Origin: Sistotremastrum niveocremeum HHB9708
Lineage: Eukaryota; Basidiomycota; Agaricomycetes; Sistotremastrales; Sistotremastraceae
Assembly: GCA_001630475.1 (NCBI GenBank)
Contig: KV419413.1
Location: 473,938 to 537,937, forward strand
Direction: 5' to 3'
Length of the DNA: 64,000 nt
Below are positions 36,248-45,909 of the stretch, piece after piece; positions within the stretch are counted from its first letter, which is position 1, and every line of letters begins with the position of its first letter. Made by a program: the position numbers and the translations under genes. Below the pieces are notes generated by a model, which searched no databases, had not been told where the DNA came from, and worked only from the letters and a program-made list of their open reading frames with translations.

Positions 36248-37540
36248 CTAATTCACCTGAGAGTTGGAGACGAGTCTGTAGCGAGAGCCGTCGCGAATGG
36301 GGATGAGAAATTCGTAACCGCCGCGGAGATTGGGGATAGGGATTTGATGTGGGAAAGGTGTAGGTGGGCGGTTGGCAGCACTAGGTCCAGAGGTCGAGAT
36401 GGGGGAAGGGGATTCGACTAGAGGGAGTCCCAAGATCGTATCGCCGGCCCTCAGTTGCGTGATACGATTGATGTAGGGCCTGAGCGAAGGAGGGAAGGGG
36501 GACCCTGGCCTATTGGCGGGGGCTGCTTCATCGTCGAGGTCCATTGGCGAGGCGAAGGTGATGGGGCTGGATGGGTATTCCGGGGTACGTGGTTCTTCTT
36601 CATCCGTCTGTCCATCCTCACTAACGCTCATGAGACTCGGCATGGAGTCCGTACTTCTCCCAGATCGACGGCGAGCCTGTGGATGCTGGAGGTCGGCGGT
36701 GACGATGTAGGGAGGAGGGGGACGTTCCGCTGGCTCGTGGAGAGGAGGGTCCATGAAACCGAAGGTACCAACACCCATCTGACCGGCATAGAGATCGACA
36801 AATCGATAGATTTGATCTCTGACCAGGACGGGGATGCAGGCAGGGTTGGGACGAGCGTCGATGAGGTAAGCGCACAGCTGATCTGCGAGACGTCGAATGC
36901 CGAATGACTGACTGAAGGATAGATCGACGTCCATGTTGAGGGAGTGATTGACGTCGGCAGCGCCATGAGGAAGAGGAGAGGTGGTGGGGAACACGTATCG
37001 ACCAGCCAGAATGACGTGGGAACGGCTAGGGATGGAGAGGAAATCGGCACCGAAAGCATTCCTCTTCCAGACGAAGACGAAATGAGCTGAGAGCTGAGGG
37101 AATGCGGCGAGGAAGAGTTCGGATAGATAGCTGATTTCGACATTGCACCTAGATACCATATGTTCCGCCTTAAGCATGAAGTCGCCTTCGTATGCAACGA
37201 AAGTCTGGAAATCGTTGACGCCATAAATGCGCCAACGTCGACTTAGATCGCGCATGTAGGCCTTGGCGGCTTCGTGACTGACAGGGAGGGGGTCATCGCC
37301 GTGGCAGCGACAGAAAGTGAAGTGGTAGCTGGGGGTGAAGATGGGCATGATTCCTGGGGAGTCAACACGAAGAATATTAGATAAAATATTCCAGGACAGG
37401 GTATAGGACTTGCAATTAATTTCGCAGGTCGATGTGGGGTATAGAAGATGGATTCGAGATAGAAGAACGAATGCTGAGTCCTTGGAAAAAGTGGGGATGA
37501 ATTTCTTCGTTATATACGTTGTTGACTCGAAGGTGACCAT
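36248..37540 (-). CDS. Extra retrotransposon reading frame 3' of pol, unknown function
   Basis: A 430-codon frame in the same orientation as gag-pol, between pol and the 3' LTR. I recognise no domain: no RT, integrase, signal peptide or env-like membrane segment near the C-terminus. The first 60 codons look non-coding. A good acceptor (TGTTGACTCCCCAG) falls just before an internal Met at about 37348, so the protein may start there or come from a spliced RNA. From that Met it reads CRCHGDDPLPVSHEAAKAYM, then an apparently folded region of about 220 residues, then a Pro/Ser/Glu-rich tail (RPPPPYIV, EEEPRTPEYPSSP). It could be a captured host gene or an element-specific accessory protein. Confidence 0.6.
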   Translation of the reverse strand: MVTFESTTYITKKFIPTFSKDSAFVLLSRIHLLYPTSTCEINCKSYTLSWNILSNILRVDSPGIMPIFTPSYHFTFCRCHGDDPLPVSHEAAKAYMRDLSRRWRIYGVNDFQTFVAYEGDFMLKAEHMVSRCNVEISYLSELFLAAFPQLSAHFVFVWKRNAFGADFLSIPSRSHVILAGRYVFPTTSPLPHGAADVNHSLNMDVDLSFSQSFGIRRLADQLCAYLIDARPNPACIPVLVRDQIYRFVDLYAGQMGVGTFGFMDPPLHEPAERPPPPYIVTADLQHPQARRRSGRSTDSMPSLMSVSEDGQTDEEEPRTPEYPSSPITFASPMDLDDEAAPANRPGSPFPPSLRPYINRITQLRAGDTILGLPLVESPSPISTSGPSAANRPPTPFPHQIPIPNLRGGYEFLIPIRDGSRYRLVSNSQVN

Positions 37541-37709
37541 ATTGGGGTAGATCGAAATGGAGAGATCGAAGGCTATCAGCGAATGCTAATTGCTCGGCTA
37601 GACTTGAAACACGGAGGCTAAACCTCTAAATGGGCGCCTGTGCTTTAGCCTGACTTCGCTGTCTTTTAGCATATGAGAACAATAAGAAAGTGAAAAAAAA
37701 TACGTCACC

Positions 37710-37725
37710 CCTCCCGGTGCCTTAG
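37710..37725 (-). other. Internal second copy of the polypurine tract
   Basis: CTAAGGCACCGGGAGG on the element strand, overlapping the pol stop codon (37722-37724). It differs by one base from the tract next to the 3' LTR. Confidence 0.6.
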
Positions 37726-40700
37726 GATTCGAGCTCCCGCTCGATCGAGGCATCGAGTACTGAATCTGATATGTCCGGTAGAAGGGAGGAGGTCCTAAGA
37801 TAATATGGGATGACTCGTTTGGCAGCAAATCTCAATTTCGAGATCGTACCATCGAGTTCGGCGAGTGTGTAGGATCCTCCGGTGTGTCGTGCGATGACGA
37901 TGTAAGGTCCGAGATACCTTGGTTTCGTTTTATTGCCCAGATCCGTATCCGCTTGAGAGTTTCGCACTAGTACTAGCCGGCCAGGTTTGAAGTCATAATC
38001 CCTTATTGTATGCGAAAATGACTTAGCAAATTGTTCTGCCGACTGGCGGCGGGATTTGAGAATGAGATCGTGCATTTTGCGGAGATCCTCAGGGCGTTTT
38101 TGGAGTTGTTGTGCTCGGATCGCGAGGAGATCAGAAGTCGGGACGATATCAGTCAGGGAAGGGGCGAGGTAGGTGGCTTCGGCTATGTCGAATGGCATTA
38201 CAGGTTCGACCCCGTGAGCCATGTAGTACGGAGAATAGCCTGTAGATTTCCTTATTGTTATTCGATCTGCCCATACGATATATGGAAGAATTTTGTACCA
38301 GTGTTTCATGTCGTGACCACATGCTTTGACGAGCGATTCCCGTATGGTATAGTGTTGCCGTTCGACGACACCTTGTGCCTGCGAATTATACGGAGAGATC
38401 CTGATGTGAGATATATGATAAGTCTTGGCTAGCCAATCGAGAGCTGCTATCCAAGGCGTACCATTATCTGTGACAATCTCCGAGAGAGATCCCCATCGAC
38501 AGAGGACTTCTTCGAATATAAATTTGCCTAACGACGTACCATTCTCTTTCTGGAGTGCTCTGCATTCGGGCCAAGCTGTCAGCGAGCATCTAGCGTGAGC
38601 AATATATCTGAAACCTCCAGATTTCGGCATGAACATGGTGTCCATGTGAGCTCGAACGAATAGGGATGCTGGGATTGGGACAGTCGGCGGAATATGGAGA
38701 TGGAGATTGTTTCGTCGTTGGCAGGTGTCACAGGTCTTCAGGAACCATTTGAGGTCTTCTGAGAGGCTCGGCCACCAGAATCGATCGAGGATGAGCCGGC
38801 GAGTAGGGAAGAAACCCTTATGACCGAGTTTGTCATGAGTTTCTGTGAGAATTCGGATTCGATCTGGATAGAGAATTACGACTTGATGTTTGCCTGTAGG
38901 ATGTCGTCGATAGAATCGGTCGTTGGACATGAAGAACTTGGGAATTAGCTTCGCAAATCTAGATCGATTTGCGTCAGTCAATTCTGCTGGAAACTCCAAG
39001 GTCCGAAGGTATTGACGGACCATATCCAAATCTCGATCCTTGGAAACGGTCTCTGGAGTGCGAGGTGGAGTATTGACCGTCTCCGATGATTTTTCAGATA
39101 CATCCTGCGCTGTGAGAGTCAAAGACGGCCTAGAACTGAAGAAAACCTCTAACTTTTCGTCTATGAGGTCATCCATTTCTTCTGGGTCGTTTGGAGCTTC
39201 GTTCTCGGCTGGGAGTCGACGGGATAGACCATCCGGAGCCTTATGGCGTTCTGCAGGTACGTGCCGAAGTTCAAAAGGGAACAGCATAATATATGCTATC
39301 CATCTGTTGAGTGTGGCACTGGGGATCTCGTCTGGACTATTTAGCATACCTTTAATATATGCTGCATCAGTTTCAACGACGAAATGAGGCAATCCTGCAA
39401 GCCAGATTCGGGTTTCCTTGAGTGCGACGCATAGGCCATACAGTTCGAGTTTGGCCTGTGAATATTGAGATACGGTCTTGTTCCAAGTGACGGAACCGTA
39501 CCTAGCTGGATGACGTTTCTTCTTCTCGTCTTCCTGCATGAGAATGAATCCGACAGCAATATTCGATGAATCTACAGCAAGGATAACTTCTCGATCAGAG
39601 GTATAATCGATCGGTTTTAGCGCTGGTGCGCTCGTGGCTGCTTTCTTGAGATCATCGAAGGCTTCTTGCTGTTCGTTGTCCCATTGGAAAGGAATTTGTT
39701 TGCGAGTTAGAGCCGTTAGAGGTGCGGCTCGCTTCGCAAAATCCCTGATAAAAATTCGTATGAGCCCCATTGTCCCTAGAAATCCTCTAACACTCGTTAC
39801 CGAATTGCAGATCGGCCAATCGAGGATTTTTCGGACATGAGAATCATCTGGTCTTCGTCCGTATGAGTTGCAGACGTGTCCTAACATCGAGACTTCAGGT
39901 GCGCAGAGAATTAATTTCTTAGCGGCTATGGTCGCACCTGCGTGTTTGAGACGATGCAGGATTCGGTTGACGTCTGCCAGATGTTCGTATACAAACTTTC
40001 GAATGCCGGGAGAATGGAGTTCTTGAGAACCGTCAGGTAGGGGGTAATCGGAGCGTGGCCCTTTAATCGTGATGTCGTCGATAAATGGCTGAGCTACGTT
40101 TGGAACTTCCTCCTGGAGAATAAACATGATATCTTGATGAAAAATAGTGACCGAATTCGTATATCCCATTGGAAGGGTGGTGAGTCGAAGGGGACCAAAA
40201 GGAGACTGAAAAGTAGTGAGATCTCGATAATCGGGATGTATGACTCGGTGATCATACCCGATATAAATGTCGGCGAGAGTATAGCACTGCCTTCCTGCGC
40301 AGGCCTCGACTACTTCGTCGATGATTGGGGGGACGCCGGCATCTCTGATAGACACAGCGTTAAGAGGCTCTAAATTCCAAACGATGCGAGGCTTACCATC
40401 TTTCTTAGGGACAACAAACCATCGGCATCGATACGAGGAATTTGAGGGTTCGACTACGCCCATATCAATCTTCCTCTGTAATTCCTTGACCAATTGATCA
40501 TGCATTCCTGGCGGAATCCGCATGTTCTTTTCGATCCAAGGTACGTGAGGAACTGTGGGTAATTTAATAGGGGCGAAATAGTCGCTACGAAACTGACCTT
40601 TCTCAGTGTCGTCCCAAGCGATACCCATTTCGTTCGACAAGAGGACGGTTTGGGCTAGCTGGATTTCTTTTGGCCAAAGAAATCCAATCTTCTTAAGATC

Positions 40701-43685
40701 GTCTTCGATCTTGTCCCAACGTTCTTGGGTAAGCCGTTTGCCCGGTCGAAACGGAGGTAGGGGATCAGGGATCGAGGGGAGAGACTTGAGAGGGTCTTCC
40801 GGAAATTGACGAATAACCTTAAATTCGTCTGGAAAAATTCCTAAGATCGGATTCACTTTCTTGGCAACGGGTTTGTACTTATTAGCCACGTACGCTCCAC
40901 GCTGCCGTTCGGTGTTACGATCCGCAGGCAAGAAATTGGGCCGAAGAGGGAAATAAGGCCGCATTTCCTTGAGAAATAAGGAGGCCAGATTTTTGAGAGC
41001 TGGGGGCGGCGAAGATCGAATGGACCTTGATGTATTCGTCGATTCAAAGTTGTCGGCGAATAGAGTGGGTTCTGGATGTGAATGTCGAAGATTTCGATCT
41101 TTCGGAATGGTGGGGACTGCGACTGTTTCGAAGGGTGGATTGGGATTGGTGATAGTCAGGGTAAGATCTCCCTCGTCGTGAAACTCCTTGGTACAGTTAG
41201 ATAATGCAAAGAAGGGCATGCCTAAAAGTAACGGAACGGGAGATCTTGATACGACCTGTGCTTGAACGTAAAACGTGATCGTACCAATCTGAAGAGGTAG
41301 ATCTTTCAGTTTTCCTAAGGTTCTGTTGATGGATTCATCAGCTCCTTCCATTGACATAATGGTATCCAGATGCAATGGAGGACCTTCCATATTACGCCAT
41401 AGATCTTCTCGGATCATAACGATCGAGCATCCATCGTCGACGGTAGCCTTCGTCTTCGTCGAATGGTTGAGGATGACGTCAACCTCTCGAAGCGAGACGG
41501 AATCCCTGGATACTCGGATTTCTTGAGCATCGACTTGTCCTACGGAATCGAAATGATGAACATCCACGTGGTTCACGTCGACTTTGTGAGGCCGGATATA
41601 CGATTGGAGATAAGTCCGGAGGAAGGGACTGATTGCCAGAAGGTGAGCTGGGGTCAGGGTAGCAGTTTGACCTTTCAGGAAGATTTCTAGGACTTCGCTT
41701 TGGAGTTTCTTGTCTTCGGAGGCGCTGCGATATTGCTGCCTGGACGCAGGATCCTTATTCTCAAGTTTGGGAGCCACTTGAGAGTCGTTCGGAGGATTCC
41801 GAGGTACAGGAACCGATGCCGCGGGCGCCTTTGGGCGTACAACCGGTATGTTCTTCGGTTTGTTTGGCTCTGTTCGAAGGGCTGCTAATATTTTCTGCAT
41901 CAGTATTTCTGAGTCTGGATCCTCGGGTTCTTCGACTTGTATAACCATCCCGTTTGGAAGGGCTTCGAGGATATAAGCTCCTGGCATGCCGGAATCGACC
42001 GATCGAGTTGGTTGTCGTATAGGAGGAGGGAGAATATTCGAATAAAAAGAAGCCATGGTCGTCAGAAACTTGTCGACTCGTTCTTTCAAAGGTTCGTCTC
42101 CTCTTGGGATCGGCTCTCCGTTCGGTGTGACTAATCTTCCTTCACTGTTCCGCTTTACTCGATTATTCTTGACGTAGTCTTCCAGAACGAGGCATCTCCT
42201 CATGCTATGGTCGGCTTCTCCGCAGAAATGACACGTGAACAGTGCGTTTCCTCGATTATTCGGTCCGCTAGAGTTGGAGGGATATCCTCGGTTGAAGCTG
42301 TTAGGGTTCATCGATCGAGGGGCTGGACCGGAAGATTGATTTCGCATGGTGGAGACGAGAGCGGTTAAGGTCTGTGCGAATTCTTTTCGTTCCTTGTTTT
42401 GGGCTTCTTGCTGACTTTGCATCTGCACCACGAAATCTCTGAGTAATTTCGTGCTGGTAGCGTCAGGTTCGGCCTTCACAATGATAGGATCCGAAGACTT
42501 CGATTTCTTCTTTCTTGAGGTGCGTTCTTCGTCTGAGCTCTCTTTCTCCGAGGCTGATGAATCTGAATCCGACGAGTCTGAATCCGAATCGCTGCGAGGG
42601 CGTTTGGTCTTCTTACTCTTGAAATACCATATCGCCGCGTCGTGGATATCAGATTGCTCGTAGTCATCGAGAGGATCGTGGTTTGGATCGACAATCATTA
42701 ATCGGGCCTGAATCTGCTTAAACACTTTCGAAGGTATGCCCTCCGCATAGTGTCTATTAATTTCAGGGTCTGCTATCCGATTTCTAGATCTCAACCATAA
42801 ACTAATCCTCTTGAATTTTCGATCATACTTCGAAAAATGCGATAGCTCTTTCATCGGCTTCTTGTGATACTTGTGGACCAGCTTTAGTAAGTCGCTTATC
42901 GCAAATTTCTTGGACTGATCTGACTGTGGGTATAGATCTAGGATTGACGCTCGATATGCGGCCCAATCCCAGGGTTCTTCGGTGAATCCAGGGAGTTGTT
43001 CCCATAGCTCCCTAGATGGCTTGTCGGCGTATTTCCCGACGATCTGGATCATCTGCTGTTGAGGTAAGCGAGCTTTTCTGGCATGAGTTTCGAACTCATC
43101 TAAGAAATCCAGAATATTGCCCGGCTTTCCGTCAAACTTCGGTGCGCCTTTCGTGCGCTGGACTGGCATTGGGACGGCTGCCATGACTGGTTGAGGTTGG
43201 TAGTCTTGAAGATTCGGGTTCTGAGCGTGCTGGTAAGCGAGAGCGTATAGACGAGCTAACTGTGCGTCTCTTTCCCAGATATGGGGTGGAGTATTCGGCG
43301 GATCAGGGGTTGGCGGATGAGGAGGCGATTGGCGATGGGAAGATGTGGATAAGCTGCTAGGGGTAGGTGGACTGAGTTCTCCGTCGATCCACCAAAGGAA
43401 CTGACCGTCTGAGTTACGGCGAGGGGGTGAAGGGCGAGAACCTAAAGGATTGGTCTGAGGAGAGTCTGGAGATCGGCGAGGCGAAGCTTGAGGAGTTGGG
43501 TTATGTACCTGCTCCTGAGCTCTTCGACGTCCTCGTCCGTATCGCTGGTTGTCCGGATCTGTGAATTCCTCGTAAGGATAGCTTCTGCTTCGTGGTCTAG
43601 GCACTAATCGAGTTCGCAGTGCCGACGAAGCCGTATTGTCGGGTAGGGTCTGAACGGTCTGCCAGAGGTCAGGCTCGTTCTGCAA
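37722..43685 (-). CDS. Gag-Pol polyprotein of Ty3-type retrotransposon
   Basis: One 1987-residue frame with no stop or frameshift. Gag has a Pro/Ser-rich start, a capsid-like region (PKFDGKPGNILDFLDEFETH) and a CCHC knuckle, CHFCGEADHSMRRC, near residue 480. The aspartic protease motif DDGCS lies near 748. In reverse transcriptase the catalytic pair is FIDDI near 1199, with YTLADIYIGYDHRV and TTLPMGYTNS before it. RNase H starts ILAVDSSN near 1372. Integrase has an HHCC finger (LGHKGFFPTRR, CDTCQRR) near 1625 and the DDE triad in AHMDTM, VTDNG and VVERQ. The tail (YLGPYIVIARHTGGSYTLAE) is the usual GPY/F module without a chromodomain. Gag and pol are fused without the frameshift many Ty3 elements use. 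Confidence 0.95.
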   Translation of the reverse strand: MQNEPDLWQTVQTLPDNTASSALRTRLVPRPRSRSYPYEEFTDPDNQRYGRGRRRAQEQVHNPTPQASPRRSPDSPQTNPLGSRPSPPRRNSDGQFLWWIDGELSPPTPSSLSTSSHRQSPPHPPTPDPPNTPPHIWERDAQLARLYALAYQHAQNPNLQDYQPQPVMAAVPMPVQRTKGAPKFDGKPGNILDFLDEFETHARKARLPQQQMIQIVGKYADKPSRELWEQLPGFTEEPWDWAAYRASILDLYPQSDQSKKFAISDLLKLVHKYHKKPMKELSHFSKYDRKFKRISLWLRSRNRIADPEINRHYAEGIPSKVFKQIQARLMIVDPNHDPLDDYEQSDIHDAAIWYFKSKKTKRPRSDSDSDSSDSDSSASEKESSDEERTSRKKKSKSSDPIIVKAEPDATSTKLLRDFVVQMQSQQEAQNKERKEFAQTLTALVSTMRNQSSGPAPRSMNPNSFNRGYPSNSSGPNNRGNALFTCHFCGEADHSMRRCLVLEDYVKNNRVKRNSEGRLVTPNGEPIPRGDEPLKERVDKFLTTMASFYSNILPPPIRQPTRSVDSGMPGAYILEALPNGMVIQVEEPEDPDSEILMQKILAALRTEPNKPKNIPVVRPKAPAASVPVPRNPPNDSQVAPKLENKDPASRQQYRSASEDKKLQSEVLEIFLKGQTATLTPAHLLAISPFLRTYLQSYIRPHKVDVNHVDVHHFDSVGQVDAQEIRVSRDSVSLREVDVILNHSTKTKATVDDGCSIVMIREDLWRNMEGPPLHLDTIMSMEGADESINRTLGKLKDLPLQIGTITFYVQAQVVSRSPVPLLLGMPFFALSNCTKEFHDEGDLTLTITNPNPPFETVAVPTIPKDRNLRHSHPEPTLFADNFESTNTSRSIRSSPPPALKNLASLFLKEMRPYFPLRPNFLPADRNTERQRGAYVANKYKPVAKKVNPILGIFPDEFKVIRQFPEDPLKSLPSIPDPLPPFRPGKRLTQERWDKIEDDLKKIGFLWPKEIQLAQTVLLSNEMGIAWDDTEKGQFRSDYFAPIKLPTVPHVPWIEKNMRIPPGMHDQLVKELQRKIDMGVVEPSNSSYRCRWFVVPKKDGKPRIVWNLEPLNAVSIRDAGVPPIIDEVVEACAGRQCYTLADIYIGYDHRVIHPDYRDLTTFQSPFGPLRLTTLPMGYTNSVTIFHQDIMFILQEEVPNVAQPFIDDITIKGPRSDYPLPDGSQELHSPGIRKFVYEHLADVNRILHRLKHAGATIAAKKLILCAPEVSMLGHVCNSYGRRPDDSHVRKILDWPICNSVTSVRGFLGTMGLIRIFIRDFAKRAAPLTALTRKQIPFQWDNEQQEAFDDLKKAATSAPALKPIDYTSDREVILAVDSSNIAVGFILMQEDEKKKRHPARYGSVTWNKTVSQYSQAKLELYGLCVALKETRIWLAGLPHFVVETDAAYIKGMLNSPDEIPSATLNRWIAYIMLFPFELRHVPAERHKAPDGLSRRLPAENEAPNDPEEMDDLIDEKLEVFFSSRPSLTLTAQDVSEKSSETVNTPPRTPETVSKDRDLDMVRQYLRTLEFPAELTDANRSRFAKLIPKFFMSNDRFYRRHPTGKHQVVILYPDRIRILTETHDKLGHKGFFPTRRLILDRFWWPSLSEDLKWFLKTCDTCQRRNNLHLHIPPTVPIPASLFVRAHMDTMFMPKSGGFRYIAHARCSLTAWPECRALQKENGTSLGKFIFEEVLCRWGSLSEIVTDNGTPWIAALDWLAKTYHISHIRISPYNSQAQGVVERQHYTIRESLVKACGHDMKHWYKILPYIVWADRITIRKSTGYSPYYMAHGVEPVMPFDIAEATYLAPSLTDIVPTSDLLAIRAQQLQKRPEDLRKMHDLILKSRRQSAEQFAKSFSHTIRDYDFKPGRLVLVRNSQADTDLGNKTKPRYLGPYIVIARHTGGSYTLAELDGTISKLRFAAKRVIPYYLRTSSLLPDISDSVLDASIERELES

Positions 43686-43720
43686 TCGTAGAAGTTGCCC
43701 AGGGAAGGTTTAATTCACCT

Positions 43721-43738
43721 TCCGGGTAGTGGGCACCA
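43721..43738 (-). other. Primer binding site candidate
   Basis: Two bases inside the 5' LTR, on the element strand: TGGTGCCCACTACCCGGA. It begins with TGG, complementary to a tRNA CCA end. I cannot say which tRNA. Confidence 0.55.
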
Positions 43739-43740
43739 GA

Positions 43741-44330
43741 TGTAGAGATTATTCAGAAGATGTGAGGTCGAAAATAGCGAATATATTGATTTGGATACCG
43801 ATCTAAGAACCTACAGGGGCTCTAACGAAGGGTATGCAAATGAGAGAGCTCCAAGTGAACTCTGAGTGCGATGGATCGTATGTAGAAGCACAAGTTGCCT
43901 CAAATCACACAAAATACAGGGGGAAATTAGGGGTGGATTGTCTGGGGAATGCGAGGATTTACAGGCGTATTTATACTACAGAGAGTCCTTGGATAATTGA
44001 AATATACATGAATACGAATGGTAACTATGATACGAAGTCCGAGTGAGTACAATTGAGAGAGTCCGATACTTAAGTTTGAGTCAGGAACGAAGGCCTCGGC
44101 TGTTGTGAAGGCAGCCGATAGCCGAGATAACCGGGTATAGGTGACTCTTGAGGCTCGAGTCGAAGAGAGAGAGATAATAGAAGGGTATCGATGGCCTCGT
44201 TGCGATGGTGAGGTTGCTTTGGGAACTGAATGAGATCGATAGAGAGAGGACTTGATTGGAGAATGAAAAAGAAAGGAAAAATGACGAAAATATTGGGTAT
44301 ATTCGTAGGCGAAAGACCACAGTCTCTACA
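43741..44330 (-). repeat. 5' LTR of the Ty3-type element
   Basis: 590 bp, same sequence as 35622-36211. Its outer end lies only 45 bp before the ATG of the F-box-like gene at 44376. Confidence 0.93.
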
Positions 44331-44375
44331 CTGCATCACTGCCTCTTCACCATTCCAGAGTCCAGTCAGACTAAC

Positions 44376-45671
44376 ATGCGTAGCTCGGACAAGATTGCGA
44401 CCTCAGACAATTTTCCAGAGAAGATCCTCAAAGGTGGCGTCGAACTTCTCGCGGTCCCGCGGACAGGATTTAATATCCAGTGCCCCGTCGAGATTTGGGG
44501 AATGATCATTAGAGACGCCTGTGACCCCTTGACGGAAGCGGAGATGCTGGAGGCTGTGGAGGATACTGAATTGTAAGTTGACTCCTCCTCAGTTTACTTC
44601 TGCGATTTGAAGCCGTATATTTCCTGATAACACAGGTACGGGAATCCCAGCGTTCGAGAACGAGACACTCAGTTGATTCTCTGCTTGGTTCTCACCTGTC
44701 GAAAATTCGCGGAACTTGCCCTTCCGTTCCTTTTCCAGGTCCCGGATACGCTTGCCTCCGAATCCACATCAAAATCCAACCTTACTCTCACGACTCTCAA
44801 TCTACTTTCAACTCTCGCTTTGCCAATACCCAAACTCGAAAACTCTAACGCTCGTTCTCACGGAGAACTAGTGCGTTTTCTCTCACTGGGAAGAGCGCCA
44901 GCTCTTGATTACAAAAAAATCCTTCACGACTGCCCCAACGTGACACATCTCATGTGTTTTGTCACTCGCAGTTCAAGAGATTGGTTACCCGTTTTATCCC
45001 ACATGAAGTCACTCGTCGCCCTTCGCATCGCCGCCTTTGAGCCCCTGTGCGCCGTCAATGACCATTCGGTAGTCACCTTCCCCAACCTGGAAACTTTGGG
45101 TCTGCAAATCCAACACGACCGCGCATGGGGCACTGACCACTGGGACTTGCCACGCCTTCGACGGCTTTCACTCATGTGTCGCGAGAGTCGGGATAAGACC
45201 AGGATTTCAAGGTTCCTCGAACAACATCATCGCACTCTCGAATTTCTATATTGTGATCCAGTACTGGAAGACCCCACCTTGACATCGGCCGAGGATTTTT
45301 TTCCGCGTTTGACTCACTTACAGATATATCACCCTGCAGTACCATCCCCCATAGAACCTGCAGTTTTCTATCGACGAATCACGACGATCACATTTCCTTG
45401 CATGAGGTGGAAGGACCTTGTGGGCCTCAGGATCAGTGATTTCAGCCGAGAGACCCTCGAAGATCTTCATCCGGTCCTCTTTCCTTCCTTGAAACAGATC
45501 CAGTGCACTTGGAAATTGTCTGGGTTAGGGACGGATCCGCTTCCGCCCAATCTCTCGTCAAAAATTCGACCATGGTTTTTAGATCTTTTGGCCGAGTGGG
45601 AGAGAAATGGGATAGAGTTCATCAGGACAGATACCGGTGAAGCCATTACGCTCAGTAATCTGAAACTGTAA
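44376..45671 (+). CDS. F-box-like protein, tandem copy 1
   Basis: Exons 44376-44572 and 44636-45671 join in phase to 410 residues. Exon 1 starts MRSSDKIATSDNFPEKILKG and carries the F-box-like helix CPVEIWGMIIRDACDPLTE; exon 2 continues LILCLVLTCRKFAELALPFL. Leucine-rich segments follow (CPNVTHLMCFV, FPNLETLGLQI, LPRLRRLSLM, FPRLTHLQIY). The C-terminus is KIRPWFLDLLAEWERNGIEF, shared with the two genes downstream. A retrotransposon LTR ends 45 bp before the ATG, so the native promoter now lies about 8.7 kb away. An in-frame ATG inside the LTR (44256) would add 40 residues. It is a presumed SCF substrate receptor, possibly misexpressed or silenced. Confidence 0.8.
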
Positions 45672-45761
45672 AGCTGTAGTACTTATCGTGTGATTATTAT
45701 ATGAAGAGAATCATGCGCATTGAATTTCATTGACTACGACGGAAATTCACACCAAACAGGT

Positions 45762-45774
45762 GTAAACACACGTG
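45762..45774 (+). promoter_or_regulatory. Shared promoter element GTAAACACACGTG
   Basis: A 13-nt match shared with the promoter of the next gene (47375-47387), at about -136 to the ATG. It contains a forkhead-like GTAAACA and the E-box CACGTG. Confidence 0.45.
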
Positions 45775-45909
45775 TATCCCAGCGTCCAGCAGCTCCAGCT
45801 CGACTTGCTACAGCTGTTGCTTGTATATCCTTTCGTCCGTCTCATTACACACATATTTGACTTAAACGCTTCAGTATTCGGTCCATTCATCGTATTCAAT
45901 TGAGGTGAC

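Larger units (their letters stand above)
35622..44330 (-). mobile_element. Complete Ty3-type LTR retrotransposon
   Basis: An 8.7-kb element read on the minus strand: 5' LTR 43741-44330, PBS at 43721-43738, gag-pol 43685-37722, an extra reading frame 37540-36248, PPT at 36227-36212 and 3' LTR 35622-36211. Both LTRs are 590 bp, start TGTAGAG and end CTCTACA, and look identical wherever I compared them. The 4-bp sequence CTGC flanks both outer ends (35618-35621 and 44331-44334), a short target-site duplication. With an unbroken 1987-codon frame, this looks like a recent and possibly still mobile insertion. Domain order RT, RNase H, integrase identifies the Ty3 group. Confidence 0.95.

Noticed and set aside
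43834-44046. 70-codon frame present identically at 35715-35927
   Set aside because: It lies inside the LTR pair; the identity is explained by LTR duplication, not by a conserved gene.
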